64,000 nucleotides of DNA. Origin: Cerrena zonata. Its lineage: Eukaryota; Basidiomycota; Agaricomycetes; Polyporales; Cerrenaceae. The position numbers and the translations under genes were made by a program. The notes beneath the pieces are model-generated. The model was not told the DNA's origin and searched no databases. It saw only the letters and a list, made by a program, of their open reading frames with translations. Where the stretch lies: assembly GCA_038087015.1 (NCBI GenBank), contig JASBNA010000030.1, forward strand, positions 310,001-374,000, written 5' to 3'. Shown here piece after piece: positions 47,635-60,747 of the stretch (the stretch's first letter is position 1; every line of letters starts with the position of its first letter).

Positions 47635-50600
47635 TTATTTCCTGCGAAAGATATGAGTCTTCATCCACAACAGGATGCTCGACCCCTCAATGCGGAAGAC
47701 ATAGGTGAGAGAAAAGATAGCAGCGACCTGCGAGTGATGTTAACATTGAGAGTACGCCAGGCAATGATTGTTTGTGCTTACATTGAACACAGTAAAAACC
47801 ATAAACAACCCGATGTTGCGCCAACGATGAGCATATTGTATATTGAAACCCTGAAGCAGGAACTGATCGGCGTTTCTGAAAGCACAGTACTGACAATTGG
47901 CCGTAGCTTCTGGATTGTTGAGATATCCTCCAGCAAACGTAATAAACGGTTCCAGGAATGCTTTGCAGGTTTGTCCGGATGGTGGCGACACGATCGCAAA
48001 CTCGACAGGGGAACAGACTATCTCCCGCTTTCCGACAGCTGGAGAAGAGAATTTGTGAGTGAATATTCACAACAGATGCACCTCAATCATACCTTGACCG
48101 AGAAGGCCCTCAACAAGATATGTGTAGGGAGATACTCGGTACATCCATCTCCACCAACTGAGTAGCTGGTACGGCTGCAATACACCACAGCTACAGAAAC
48201 ATACGCAATCAGTCAGATGATGTCGTTTCCGTCATGGAGATAAAGTGAAAAATCTTACAAGATCATTACAAACGCAAAGAAGAACGCAAATAGAAGCGCG
48301 GCAATTTCAACGTTGGGAGACATAGCGGCGACCGCCTAGAAATGATGTTAGAAATGAAGGATATGATCACAGAGAGCTTAGTCTCGTACCTGACCGAGCG
48401 TCGTGTAGTAGATCGGCGTAAGAATACCATACAAGAGATAAGTATAGCCACCGCGATCAGTTGGGAAACCAACAGTCCAATACCAACAAAGGAAGAACAA
48501 AGTAGATCCAATAATGTTCCAAGGTGTTTCGACAATGAGTTGGGCTGTGAGTAACGCAGTCCAACTGTACATTCGACTGGGACGTTCTCTAATCTCATAG
48601 ACTGTGCGGGTCTCAATGAAAGGAACAGTAAGTTGTTGACCCAAAGGTACACCCGGAAGTAGACCGATAAAAATAGCCTAATAGCCGTTTTAGCTCGGAA
48701 TCTCTAACAATATGTGGGAACGTACAAAGAGCTTGTTCTGGGTTCCTTGTATAGTGTTCTTGGATTTGAAAAAGGTGAACCCAATGAGTAAACCAGCGCC
48801 GATATTGAGAGCCATTTTGGCGATCAGGAAGCTCGGATTTCTCCAGTGATCTTGCGCCTCGCGCTTGACGAGTGTTGCGAGCTGATACGACCATGAGGTT
48901 GCAAATTCGCTGTGGTGCAACGCTTGAGGGGGTGGTTTCGCTCTGCCTTCAGCGTGGATTGTATCGATTGCAGCTTGCACTTTTTGAGCTTCTGTAGACT
49001 GCTTCCAGACTTCGTGCCAATCCGTATCTGAGTGCGCAGGTTGCGCCGGCTCCTGTAACAGTAAGGACGTATTCCGCACTAATAAATCATTAGATGTCAG
49101 CCTATGTATAAATACATATACATATAATTTCGGAAATGCCTACGGGTTCTCTTGTGGGTCGCAACGACGTGCCCCGTTGTTCTGGAAGTAATTGATTAGT
49201 GTTTAGCAGTGGTGCCCAAGTTCTCCGAAATAGATGGTTTGTCCTCCGGATCTGAGGAGAAGCAAGCGGTCGAACGTTTCGAATAGCTCGGAGGACGGTT
49301 GATGAATTCTGTTCAAGATAGAGTCATGTTATAAGCTTAGAATAGAGATAGGCACATACGTGCAGAGAATAGCTTGACCGCTGTCAGCGAGTGAACGCAA
49401 GAACGACATGATAGCCCAAGCACTTTGAGAGTCGAGCCCAGACGTAGGTTCATCCAAGAACAAAAGTAGACGTGGCTTAGCAGCGAGTTCGACGCCAATG
49501 GTGGTACGTTTGCGGAACTCGACACCAAGAGAGCCAACGACAGCATCTGCGTAAGCTTCCAGACCGCACATCTTCAAGCATTTCTCGACACTGGTAAGCC
49601 GTCAGCACTAAATGTGAAAAGATATAGTAGGATACATACTATGCTTCTTTCTCGGCCAAGGGAACGGAAGTTGGTTGGCGTAGCTTAGCAGAGAACAAAA
49701 GAGCTTCGCGGACGGTTTGTCTCGGTAAGGTGGGTATCCATCTGCTGTACGTAGCCACTGAGAGAAGCAATGGAGGTTAAGGTCAGAACCGTGCAAAGGA
49801 TGGAATGTTACGAACGTTTGTGCTTGGAAGTCAGAAGGCAGAGGATAGCCATTGACAAATCGATCACCAGTCACCACGCCAGTACTGATACGTTGTGCGA
49901 GGGTATTCAAGAGAGTTGTCTTGCCAGCACCCGAAGCACCAACCAAAGCTGTCAATTTCCCCGGTACGACGTAACCTGAGACGTCGTCCAACAGTTTCCT
50001 CGTGCCACCACCAGAAAGAGGGGATGGTGTAACTTAGATGTTGCCAAGAGAACACGTCCGACATTGCAGGTGCTACCACGGACCTCTTTCTCTTTCTCGT
50101 CTTGAGGGATGATATCTTGATCTAAGGCTTGAAACCGCAGGTTCGACCTTTTTCCTCGTCAGCACTAGCGGCAAGCTCTTCCACATTTGTTTTGGATCCT
50201 CGCTTGAACAGTAATGTCGACGGTTTCGCCTGCTGACTTGGTATTGAACTCCGTGAAGGTGAGGTACGTGACGACGAACGCGAGACCAAATGCGCACACA
50301 ATTCCAAAGTTCTATCAAAAGAAACATAAATTGAGCAACTACGATAATACGTGAGATTTCACAACGTACCCGCCAAAGATGACTGTATGAATAATTGAAA
50401 GAGAGTTCAACGTAGTTATCCCCGCTCACAGTGGCTTGTCCGGGAACGGAGCCGACGGTCGTGCAAGCTTGGTTGGACAACCCAATGCTCTCATATCCGG
50501 GACCTTGAGGGATGAGAGTGGAACAAGCTGCATTGAGTCCGTGGAACTCGTTGACCATAAGCGCCTCGAATCCATATTTCAAGGGCTATCGTCGAACATC

Positions 50601-53161
50601 AGTAATAGTCAGATGGTAGGCTTCAAAGACAAGAATATATGGCTTACACTAATGTGAGTAATCCAGCGCAATGCGCCAATCATGGTAGGTTGCGGGATTA
50701 GATAGCCAGTGTAAAGAGTTAAAATAAGAACGGAAAGACCAGCGATTGTCTGAGCCGGAGCTGCAGACTTGAAAGCGGCGGCGACCATTCGGAAGAAAGC
50801 TTGCATTACTAGCGTTGTTACGAATACGAGAAGAAGGAAGATACTGCAGGATACAAATATGAATGAGATATCAGTACGAGTGAACGCGTTTACTCACAAG
50901 AATGTTTTTGCAGATTGCTGTAATCCAACTAAGAAGTAGAGAATGACGGAGAAGAAAACAATGATTATAAACATCTTAGGGACCTCGATCAGGGTGAGAG
51001 CGAGACTCTCGACAAATGGATGGTACATCGCTGCACGAGATTGGCGAAGCACGATACGTCGTTGAGAGTAGAGAGCCGGGATTTCAGCCATCATAGAAAT
51101 GGACGCAAAGAGGATAGCACTGGTCACATAGAACGTATGAGTATGAAGCGTCGAACGAGCTAATTTGCTTGGATTAAATTAGAGACTTACAAGAAAAGGA
51201 CACCACCCCGAGAGAAGAAGTCTGAAGTCTGTTCCCGCAAACGAAGGAAGATTGTACCCATAATGACGGCTTGAATAGCAAATACACTAGTTGAGACATA
51301 TGTCAGGTTCAAGCTATACAAGAAGGAGGAATATACACATACGCGACTTGTATAATTTGAACAACGTAGTCACCTTTCAGAATCTGGAGCCTTCTCAACA
51401 TTAAGGCCTTTATTTGCATAGGGGATAGAGATGAGGAAGGGACTCTTGGAATCCGTCCACTTAGCGTGATCATAGACATAGCTCTGCCTGTATTGTGAGA
51501 GGAGGTCTTCCTTTCCAACGTAACGAGTTCTGTACGCTTCCATATCATCTCGGTTCCATTTAGATATCTCGCTCTTCTGGAAGTAATCTGCAAATTCCTG
51601 AGCGGTCCGCGGTACTTGCTTCTCGTAGCCTTCACGAACAATACGGCCGTTCGGATCGGTTACAGCGACTAGGAAGTCGGCAGTAGTCTGTCTGTTTGCA
51701 GGTTGGTAGCCCATGTCGATGAAGTACTGACGAGCACGATTGGCAGGTCCGAAGTATGCCATCTTGCCGCTGTATATGACACAGACCTTGTCGAAGTGTT
51801 CGTACAGTGATTCTCCAGCTTGGTACAAAGATACTATAGTAGACTGACGGATAACATCAGTTGCGATACGAAGAGCCTGAACAAACTCTAAGGCTGTCGA
51901 TGCACTAGGTGGAAAAATGTTAGACAATAAGATACTAGAAGGCCTAGAAGAATATGGACGCACTCTAGACCTCTGGTTGAGCTTATCGTATGTAAGGTCA
52001 AGATTAGCGGTTGCGAAATTAGAGAGAGGCAAATGAGACAACTTACTTATCCCAAGAATTAAGCTTGCTCAACGTTGCAAGCGATTCGGCAATGGAGACA
52101 CGCTTCTTCTCGCCACCAGAGACACCTCGATTGACGCATCGCCGACAGGGGTTCCTCGAACATGCTTGAGACCGAAGACTGTCGTCAAAATTTCAACCGC
52201 ATGCGCAACGTGTAGGTCGCGAGTTTCTCCGAGAGCACGAGTTCGCGGCGTGCGGGTTTTCGCAGCGAACGAGAGAGTCTCCTCGACCTGTCAAGGTAGG
52301 GAAGTGTACATCATCCTCGGGACAGTATTGAACATCCCCGCGATAGTGTTTGTTGACTTCTTGAGGGGTAAACGAATCGTAGTTCACCTCCCCCTTGACT
52401 TCATGATATTCGTCCCGTTGATTGGCAAGAACTTTCAACAAAGAGGTACAACCTGCACCGGGTCTACCCAAGACGACTGTACGGAGAATAGAGTAAGAAA
52501 TGATAGACAAATTGTGTTTCCAAGACTCACGAAGCATTTCCCCCGGTCGGACACAGCCTTCGAAACCGCTCAAAATGTTACGAAGGGCGGGATGCCGGAG
52601 ATTATTGATCGATTGAAGAATGTTGAGGGGGTTGAGGAACGAGCCTAGAGTAGGCTGGTATATCGCACTTGCGCCGATACCGATTACCTGAAGGTCTTTG
52701 AACATAACCCCAAGCTCTCGCCTGTTTCCAGATTCATCAAGCCTGTCGCGACGCAGTCAGTCGGGGCACAGAGACTTGAGTACTTTGAAACCAGAACTTA
52801 CTTGCGGTTGTAGACCTTTGCGGCTTTCTCCAAATCAAACGGACCATCTGGAATCAACGTATCTTCCGATACAGCAGAGACAATACTCGTGAACTGGGAA
52901 GGCTCAACGCCCTACACGGCCACGCTGTCCGGCGGACGCTCGACTCATGCTGCGACGTAGTTCAGCTACACCTGAGGGATCGAAAAATCCTACGTCGACA
53001 GTTCGATGATGAAGAGGGTTGTCCTCAAGAGCACGATGACTATCAGAGAGGTCATTGGTATCCGAGGTAATATTAGTACGAGCATCAGTTTCAGATGTAT
53101 CCAAAGGTATCGTCTTGATAGAAGTTTGATCAGGATCCTCAGAGCCCCGGACTGAAGCCAT
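47635..53161 (-). pseudogene. PDR-type ABC transporter (ABCG), frame broken
   Basis: Full-size pleiotropic drug resistance transporter, NBD1-TMD1-NBD2-TMD2, in the plasma membrane by family. ATG at 53161 (MASVRGSEDPDQTS), stop at 47635. NBD1 has GRPGAGCTS (the usual degenerate PDR Walker A) and VSGGEKKR; NBD2 has GASGAGKTT and [15 protein letters not shown] marks DWHEVW, YEIRERPSRMYSW and the C-terminal Cys loop (ANCQYCAF, YAHRWRNIG) are present. Single-base insertions are needed at about 52911, 52288, 51420, 50221, 50147, 50071, 50021, 49724 and 49040, and one deletion at about 52129. A TAA at 49203-49205 replaces a Gln codon in GHHCQTLINYF. An 18-nt exon lies at 51964-51981. It is either a young pseudogene or a poorly polished gene. 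Confidence 0.8.
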
Positions 53162-54976
53162 AATAGTGACTAAGGTAAGGAAGAGAAGACCGACAGAAGG
53201 GGTGATGGTATGGTATTCGAATGGACGCCCTATATATAAGCTTTGGTTTGCTAAGGCAGCACGACGGGCGTAAGCATAGATGGGGGTATCAACCCCAACT
53301 CCTGGAAACGGTGCATCAAACAGAACAGGCGGCATCTTCGTTTAGAAAAAATATCGATTCACCAGTAGGTGTTGAGGTAGGGAATGCGATGACATATGCT
53401 ACATGCACAGCGTTGCTTAGTACTTCGTCCCTGCTATGCCCTGTATCTTCAGTCACTTGAGTATAAAAGCACACAGAGAGGTATGCAGCATTGCCTAGAA
53501 TACCCAGATGAGCGGTGCATTACTCGACACAGTGACAGAACCTTCAACAAGATGGATTTGGGCGCTAGTATCAACTCAAGCTTGTGATTTCCCACAAACG
53601 CTGGGGTAAGCAGTGATGCCTTTCTATATTTGGAAGGTGAACAGGTTCCAGGACTACAAAAAACCGCTCTGACAGAGCCTTGTTGACGAGAGCAGGATTG
53701 CTATCGTACCACTTTCAATTTACTCAAAGATTCACATGAAAGTATACTATATGATGCAGACAGGCTCCAAACCTCCTTCCAGCTTCTAATTTGGCATTTA
53801 AATGATTGACTGTCAGGCATGAATAGTCTGGTTTCGTAAGTGCCCTCGATAGAATACAGGGATCTTCAATGAGAAAGTGAGAGAGTAAGTAGTGCATACT
53901 GTTATCGAGGTATTCAGGTACACTCTTAGTCCTAACCTAATCTAAAGATTCATTAGGCGACATGGTAGCGGAAATTTGAAGATCGAACTTGTACCGCGGC
54001 CATGCATGGTGATCGGCTGCCGACTCGTCATGACCAAAACAAAGCTGACAACCTGTTCCCCAAGGTCTCGCGGGAACCCCAACAAGTTTCTAGCTCGTGA
54101 AATCTTCATTTCGACTTCTCTGCATCTTCTTTGCCCGCGTAAACGCGTTGGTCCATGACATCAACTCCCATCAACCCTCGAGCCCAGAAGACTGTCACTT
54201 TGACAGTCTTCTAAAGAACTGTCGGAAATTACATACAGCTCCCTTTTTATCAACCTCTCCGATACAAGCATGTTGACCTCAAGGACGCCTCACAAACCTT
54301 GTTATTCATGCCATTGAGGAATGCTCGTGTTGACGTCGGTGGCAGCCTATCCCCAAACGGCCCGCGTCTCAAATTTGAATTGCATTTGTATTCCAGGTCT
54401 GACACCTTGCTAGTACCGTTCAGATTCTGCATTTCTGTGGTATGTATGGCTTACTTGGCCGACTTCAGCGGTCGCAGCCATCACCAATCTATCAAAAACA
54501 TGTTTCAATCAGGGTAACATGAAGCTTCCATCTCGGTCGAGTGCAACCTCCCTTGTCCACATAACCTGAAAATCTTACTCATGCAAGAAGGGTAGATCAT
54601 GACAGACTGACCACGGAGTCAACCTTTCCCTTGCCCATTTGTTCGGAACAACTGCTTTGCACCGTACACCCCGGTCTGTGTATACCCCGATCTGTTCGGT
54701 AGCTAGGACGGGTTGGAGCGGCTCGTCGTATGTCCTACGTATAACCCACCGGTCTCGACGGTTCTCGACAACGGAGGTTCAAAGTCCCTTTGCCACTTGC
54801 GTTTCATATTCCAGGTACCGGGAAAGCACCATTCTGCGGCGATGAGGATGGTATACGGTGCAGACCTAGTGAGTGTCACTATGATAAGGTTAGATTCAGA
54901 ACATTTATTACGGGTCTGGTCCCAAATGTTCGGCGGGACGGCGAAAAGATCATCATAACAAGAATCATTGATATAT
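53162..54976. other. Gene-poor region upstream of the PDR transporter
   Basis: 1.8 kb. Apart from the TATA-like element I find no supported gene. Several 60-110 codon plus-strand frames between 54.3 and 55.0 kb overlap each other and lack motifs. I looked for a repeat-bearing RiPP precursor and saw none. Confidence 0.4.
53231..53238 (-). promoter_or_regulatory. TATA-like element of the PDR transporter
   Basis: TATATATA lies about 70 nt upstream of the transporter ATG at 53161, a usual distance for a core promoter. This is position and sequence only. Confidence 0.4.
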
Positions 54977-55753
54977 CTACCCAGGAGTCAACCATGTTGA
55001 TATATTTCCCCAAGCCCATTTCTCATTCTCCTCGACGAACGCATGCACCTTACTCCAATCCTTGCACACATGCGTTACAGCCAATCCCTCACCAACATCC
55101 TGCGACCCTTCCCTAATTTCCGGCTCCAACGTCATATCCGCATTACACATGATCGTCTGTCGAAGATAGTTCAAGCAATGATGCGAATGTTCGACGTCTC
55201 GTTTTTCGTGAGATGCGCCGCCGTGGCCGTGACGGCCCAAGATGGCGTTTCGTAGGGAGTCGAGACAATGTATTTGGTGGTACATCGACAGACCGAAGAA
55301 TCGTCTTTTGGGTCCAAGTCGGATGAACCCGAGGTGTTTGCCTGGGTATATGGATCGATACTCTGCATCTGCATCTGGGGAGTCCAATGCGTAATGTCTC
55401 GAGTCTTCAATCGTGAGTGTAACGGGATCTCCAAGATCAAGAGGTAGGGCGTTAGGATAGTCGTCTCCTTCCCAAGCTATTTTAATTTCAATGATGTATG
55501 ATGTAGATATTGAGTTCAATGTTTCGATGCGTCAAGAGCAAAACTTACTATAATCATTCTCGTTTATCAAAAACATCTGTCCTGGGTTACTTATGCTCTG
55601 CACACTTTCCCCCCGACAGTTCTCTCTCGAGTGCATCTGCATCCATGATGTCGCCAATTGGAGAAACGCAGATAGAAGTAACGCCACGCTTGCTAACAAG
55701 ATAAGTTTAGAAGAGCCTGAAGCGCTGTTTGGTGAGGTCAGGTACTGGCGCAT
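54977..55753 (-). CDS. UstYa-like oxidase (DUF3328)
   Basis: Predicted 234-aa single-span membrane protein in two exons (55753-55549 and 55476-54977), joined as NENDY|TWEGDDYP. The N-terminus has a membrane segment (LILLASVALLLSAFLQLA). Both family motifs are present: HQIHCLDSLR and HSHHCLNYLRQ, followed by CNADMTLEP. UstYa family proteins act as oxidases or cyclases in dikaritin RiPPs such as ustiloxin and cyclochlorotine, and many family members have other or unknown roles. Stop TAG at 54977-54979. The frame is intact. Confidence 0.85.
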
Positions 55754-56727
55754 GACCTTGATCAGAGCATTTCAGAGCAGAAAAGTATAAAGTATCCAGT
55801 TGTTTTGTCTGCAGGTACTACTCCTAGCTAGCAGATAGTGGATGACACGTAGGAGCACGTAGGAGGCGTAAAATGAAATTCTCCAATCGTGGGGCTATAT
55901 GATGGAATTAGACATGCTCTAGGCATGCTGCCAGGATTTTCTGACAGCAGCACAGCGTTTGCGGAAAGGGAAAAGTAATAGATTGAACCGGGGCTAGAAG
56001 AACTCAGTTCAGGGTTTGGCAAAGTCACGGGAATAAAAATCTCCTCAAACATATGCCTGGTTGGAGCGTTATCTCGCAATAGTGTATATCGTTCTCACAA
56101 TCTTTATGTAAACGAACATCCGTATCAAGTTAGTACTTTCAAGTATTCCGCGTTCTCGCGTTCCAATACATGGAGGAGATGACAGAAAATGAACTCAAAA
56201 ACCAAGTGATCATGAAGCCTTGGTAACAGATATCGGTCTTTTGATAAACACCATACTTATCAGAACCACCCACCAGAACGCTGATAGATCCCTGTTGTAA
56301 AGGAAGAAGTGCTGATAGTACTCTCTACTCCATTCGGGTCCATCCTGTACGACTCCGTATCCCACAAACACCGAATCCCATACATATCTCACAATAACTA
56401 GCTTGGTGGTATATATACTAAAAGTTAAATGCAAAGATGTTCGAGAGCGAAGAGTACCATCAGAGAGAGTAATTCTGGTGAGTGTACCAAATGGAGTGCT
56501 CGAAGTCCACGGATGGATTTATGCGACAGTGTGACATTTGCGAACCCGTAAATAAAGAAAAAACGAATGCATGAATCTATGAAGGAGTGCAATTTGTCAA
56601 GGGTGTGATAGGGTTCTCGATTGTCGATCAGCTGGAACTTGGGACGCAAATGGGTGAGGAGGATTGTACATTGGAGAAAGCGAAGACTAGCGTCATGCTT
56701 GGGAGGGTGGGACGGGAACAAACCCGT
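55754..56727. other. Intergenic, no confident gene
   Basis: 974 bp between the UstYa-like gene start and the SGNH gene stop. Minus-strand frames at 56210-56434 and 56425-56721 are hydrophobic in parts, but the longer one has no ATG and neither shows a family motif. Confidence 0.4.
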
Positions 56728-58994
56728 CTATGATGCAAAGATACCGATGATCTTGAAGGGCGGGACGTTCCTATCATCTTCCTCTCCAGCCAGCTGGCAC
56801 TCGACGAAATGCGAGCCAGGCCCGACGTTATGGTCAATCATCTCTAGCCTGTAAACATCATTCTCATAAGCAGAGGCTATCTTTTTTGAAGCAGAAAACT
56901 CACGTAGGTTTGGGTTCTCCAACGTTGCCCGCATTCTCAATCATCACTGCTCCCGCAAAGTTATCATCTACCCAACATTCCACCGCACTTCCCTCACCAA
57001 CGCCCATACCCTCTTCAGGTCCACTGACCGGTTCCTTCAAATAATAGATGCCAATATCCCCCGAGCTTACTTGCACACTGACCCTCAGTCTGCTAGTCGG
57101 GAGAGAAGAGTACCAATAATGAGCATGCGAAGATAGCTCTGCACTTCCAGGAGCGGGGTGATATACACTCCAACCTGTACCGGAACCAGTGAATAGGGAA
57201 GCAGGGAGAGGGTTAACAAGATCATTTGCGGAAACGCAGAAAGGCGCGACTTCGGGAGGTTCATCTGAGGTTGGTCGGGTGTTGATACGGGACGCGGGCA
57301 CGCGGAAGTGAGGGTAGAGAATGTGGTTGGCAGCAAGAGCCTGTCGGACATTCGTCTCTCCTTGATCAGCCTGTTTCTCCCCCGCAGCAACAGGAGCAGG
57401 AGCAACAGGGTTCTTATTGACAACAGGATCCACATCTGCATCTCCACTATCGGCATGTTGTTGCAAAGGCTCGAATGCGGCAGCACCAGCAGCACCAATT
57501 CTCTGACCCAACCCACCAAAGATACCTTTAGCATCTGTGGGTTGTTTCTTTGAGTCGCCTTTCTTGCCGCCATAGGCAATAGGTACACCAGGGCCCAAGA
57601 GAGCTTCTGAAGCTGTCCCAGTAAGTGCTGACCAAGCAGCACAGGTGCGAGATTGGAAGTACGAGATAAGGACGTCGGCGAGGAGTTCGTGACCTGCTGG
57701 GTTGGCAAGTACGGGGTCGGCATAGTACTTTCGTTGGACATAAGTCGGGTCTTGCATATATTGAGTGTAAAGGAGGGGTTTTACGCTGAAAAAAGACAAG
57801 TTATTAGACCTTGCAGTAGAACTACTGCGATAAGATGAAATGTAGTATGTACCTTATATGCGGAACGTCGTAGAATTGAGCTACGACACTGTGCCAATGG
57901 TCAGGACCGAGGAAACCATTTGTTTCTTGATTTTGAGGACTGAAATGACCGAGAATAACCACAGCAGGTTGATCAGGACGAAGCAAAAGCGATCTGATCA
58001 GCAATTCAAAGTGTTCCATAGACTCTTGATCACTACCAGACAGGAACCGACATTACATATTAGTCACAAAGAATTAAATAGGATAGTAACTACACTCACG
58101 CTTCATCATCCACGTCCAATTCGACTATTACCATATCTGCGACGTCCGGTACATGGTGGGCGTTGCAGAATGAGAAGTATTGAGAGTTGGTACGGCGCAT
58201 GGCACCGTTAGTTAGTTCGGAGGCGGGGTGAGGGAAGACATCATTCCACCAGTTAAAGAAACGGGAGGGGTAACATGTCGGTGAAAGGGGATCATCGCCT
58301 GCACCATGGCATGCGGATACTAGAGAATGAATGTCAGATATAGACATATACTAGATAATGCATCCAGAAGTAATTAAGTGCGTGTAGGTGCTTGAAATGT
58401 TGCATTTAGGAACAAAGCACCAAGCAAACGACTGCCGATAACCTCGTACGAAACTCAGAAACAAAATCACTCACCAGAACCTCCAACGATACTAATCGTC
58501 ACCGGGTGCCCACTCAACGCTCTTGTAATAACCCTCTGTACTCTCGCCCCGCTTCCCAAATGGAATCTCGTCTTCGCCAACAGCATAGGATCATACTTGG
58601 CCACCAACTCATCTCCAGGACCCAACGCCGGGCAGAAACTAAACGGATTCTCAACCTCCCCCGCCCCGTCCGCCCCCGACCCCGAAGTCAAATTCAAATA
58701 ATTCTTGGGCTTCAAATCCGAATGAAGCAGCCTATGACGGGCAGTACTTGGAGATTCTGACGGAAGGACGAACCGCGTGAAGAGGATGAGAGAAAGGAAG
58801 AGGAGAAGGATGAGCCATATTCGATTCGTCACCCCGAGCGACTTCTGAGCGAGCCGTGAGGGTGCTTTTTCGTGGCTACTGCCACCGTTATGGGAGAGCA
58901 AGGAATCGAAGGAGGAGGACCGGCTGCCACCACCCATATCGGGAGTGAGCGGGGGTGCGATGTGAGGTGTCGGTTTGCCTGTGCGTCGTTGCAT
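56728..58994 (-). CDS. SGNH-hydrolase-like type II membrane protein
   Basis: Predicted 640-aa protein in five exons (58994-58475, 58319-58100, 58032-57853, 57785-56904 and 56848-56728). A cytosolic Pro/Ser-rich head is followed by a signal anchor (IWLILLLFLSLILFTRFVL) and a lumenal domain. SGNH-type landmarks: TISIVGGSVSACHGAG (block I with Ser), later an Asn-containing region, and DPVLANPAGHELLADV with the C-terminal Asp-His site. The segment after ~420 is low-complexity, then a beta-rich C-terminal domain. Its substrate may be a cell-wall or secreted glycan ester, inferred from class and topology only. Confidence 0.75.
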
Positions 58995-59923
58995 TCAGGC
59001 CAGGTTTGGGATTTGGATTTATTCTCGGTGGCCGACGAAGCGTGACGGGGGGCGGGTGTCTTGCGTTACGAGGAAGCGGAGAAGATTGATTAGCGAGGGG
59101 TGCCGATTAGAGTGGTTCCGTATTGTCGACGACTGGTAGAGACGCGAGCGGGATGGAGAAAGGAGGGAGGGGGATGAGGCAAACGACGTCGACGCCGCTG
59201 CCAGAGAGCTGAGCAGAGAGATCAAGAGCCTGAGCTGGCGAGTGAACAAGACCGAATGAACTTAGTCGCCGGCTAAACTGCGTCAGGACCGAGGATGGCC
59301 ACTTTCTTCATCTTTGCCAATTCCCAAACGCCCATTATGCCACTCTATTTCTGTTTCTGCACTTATTCAGTATCTCTGTTGGCGGACTTAGAGCATTCGA
59401 GACACTCTGGCCCCGATGCTCTGTGGAGATAATGTCATGGCCATCTCTGGCGCAATGTGCTCTCGTCAGCGGTTCCGAGATAACCTGGGAGCATGCAACA
59501 AAGCTGATTGTCGATGACAGATGAAGGTAGTGAGACTCAGATAGAAGGCATTCAGGCTTCGATGGGCGCAAACAACGATGGAGATCCCATTCATATAATA
59601 TAGCTATACGAATAAGTAGACTATTGCACCGTAAACTCGAAAGAAAAAAAACAATCCTATCCAGGACTCGCCGAAAACAGCATCAATCTGTCTTCACACG
59701 CGAGACCTCTTCTACCCAAAGAAATTCAAACTTCTACAATACATAGGTTGGGGGCGTGAGCAATGAATAATGGTCCAGAAAGGGAACCCATCGAGGTATC
59801 AAGGTGTGCATTGGAAGTTCGAAACGTAACGTTAGAAAGCAATAAAAACAGCAGAAAACGAGATGACAATGATGAATGAATAGTAGGGTGTGTGTTAGAG
59901 ATTAATCGTTCGTGTAAAGAACT
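58995..59923. other. Intergenic, no gene seen
   Basis: 929 bp holding the SGNH gene promoter and the 3' UTR of the CFEM gene. Short frames here show no family features. Confidence 0.45.
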
Positions 59924-60747
59924 TTAGAGGTTGAGGGCGACGGCGCCAACAGCAGCAAGGGCAAGGAGGGTGTTGAGACCGTAAGAAGCGGCACCGTTGT
60001 TGTTGCCAGATCCCGTACTGTTCGTTCCAAGCAAATAATTGACATCATTAATGTGGCGCTAGGCGTGATGAGACTGAAATGCAACTTACGTCTGAGGGGC
60101 GTCGCTAGCGGTGCCCGATGGGGCCGTCGAGGATGCAGAAGGTGCAGTGGACGAAGCCGAAGCAGAGGGTGTTTGAGATGCACTGGCAGGTGCAGAGGAG
60201 GCACTAGCACTGGCAGAAGAAGTGGCTCCAGCGGGGGTGGAGGTCAAGGTAACACCCTATCGTAAAAGCAAACGAAATCAGAGTCAGCTTCATTCAATTT
60301 AATACAAACTCAAAAGTAGGTTAGGTGCTCATGGGTTCGTGTTTCTGATCGCCCAAAAAGGGCAAGCAAAGGCACAAAGGCACAAAAGCGAGAGAAAAGA
60401 AGCCACAAAGAAGTAGAACACTTACGACTGTGGCGCAGAATTGGCGCGCTACAGCTTCCGCCTTCTGAGCGTCGTCGGCGGAGCAGCTGCTGATGATACA
60501 GGAGGTGGTGCTCGAGATGAAGTCAGAGCTGTTGCACAAACAGTTGAGGTCATCACTTTGGCAAGAGCCGGTTTGGGCGTTCATGATGCAGGGGTTGGCG
60601 CAATCTGTCAAAGGCAATATTAGTGTCTATTGCATTTCGTATAGCTAGCCATTAGAACATACCAGGGTATTGCCTGGGGAAGAGGGAGGCTGCAGAGGAG
60701 GCAGCGACGAAAGCAGAGAGGACAGCGATGATGGAGGAAGCGCGCAT
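59924..60747 (-). CDS. CFEM-domain GPI-anchored protein
   Basis: Predicted 174-aa secreted protein. Exons (minus): 60747-60663, 60604-60426, 60256-60090 and 60017-59924. A signal peptide (MRASSIIAVLSAFVAASSA) precedes a CFEM domain with all eight cysteines (DCANPC, GSCQ, NCLC, TSC, SSC, QFC). A Ser/Ala/Thr-rich stalk follows, then a GPI signal with small residues (GSGNNNGAAS) and hydrophobic tail (LLALAAVGAVALNL). CFEM proteins act at the fungal cell surface, in some species in heme binding. A TATAAA on the minus strand lies at about 60974-60979. Confidence 0.88.

Noticed and set aside
47560..48165. 201-codon plus-strand ORF
   Set aside because: It lies antisense to the conserved C-terminal exons of the PDR transporter, which carry clear family motifs.
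53460..54960. RiPP precursor near the UstYa-like gene
   Set aside because: No frame combines a signal peptide with internal repeats; the small frames are overlapping and random-looking.
56210..56721. Extra exon or small gene after the SGNH hydrolase
   Set aside because: The SGNH frame ends cleanly at 56728 and these frames lack an ATG or motif.
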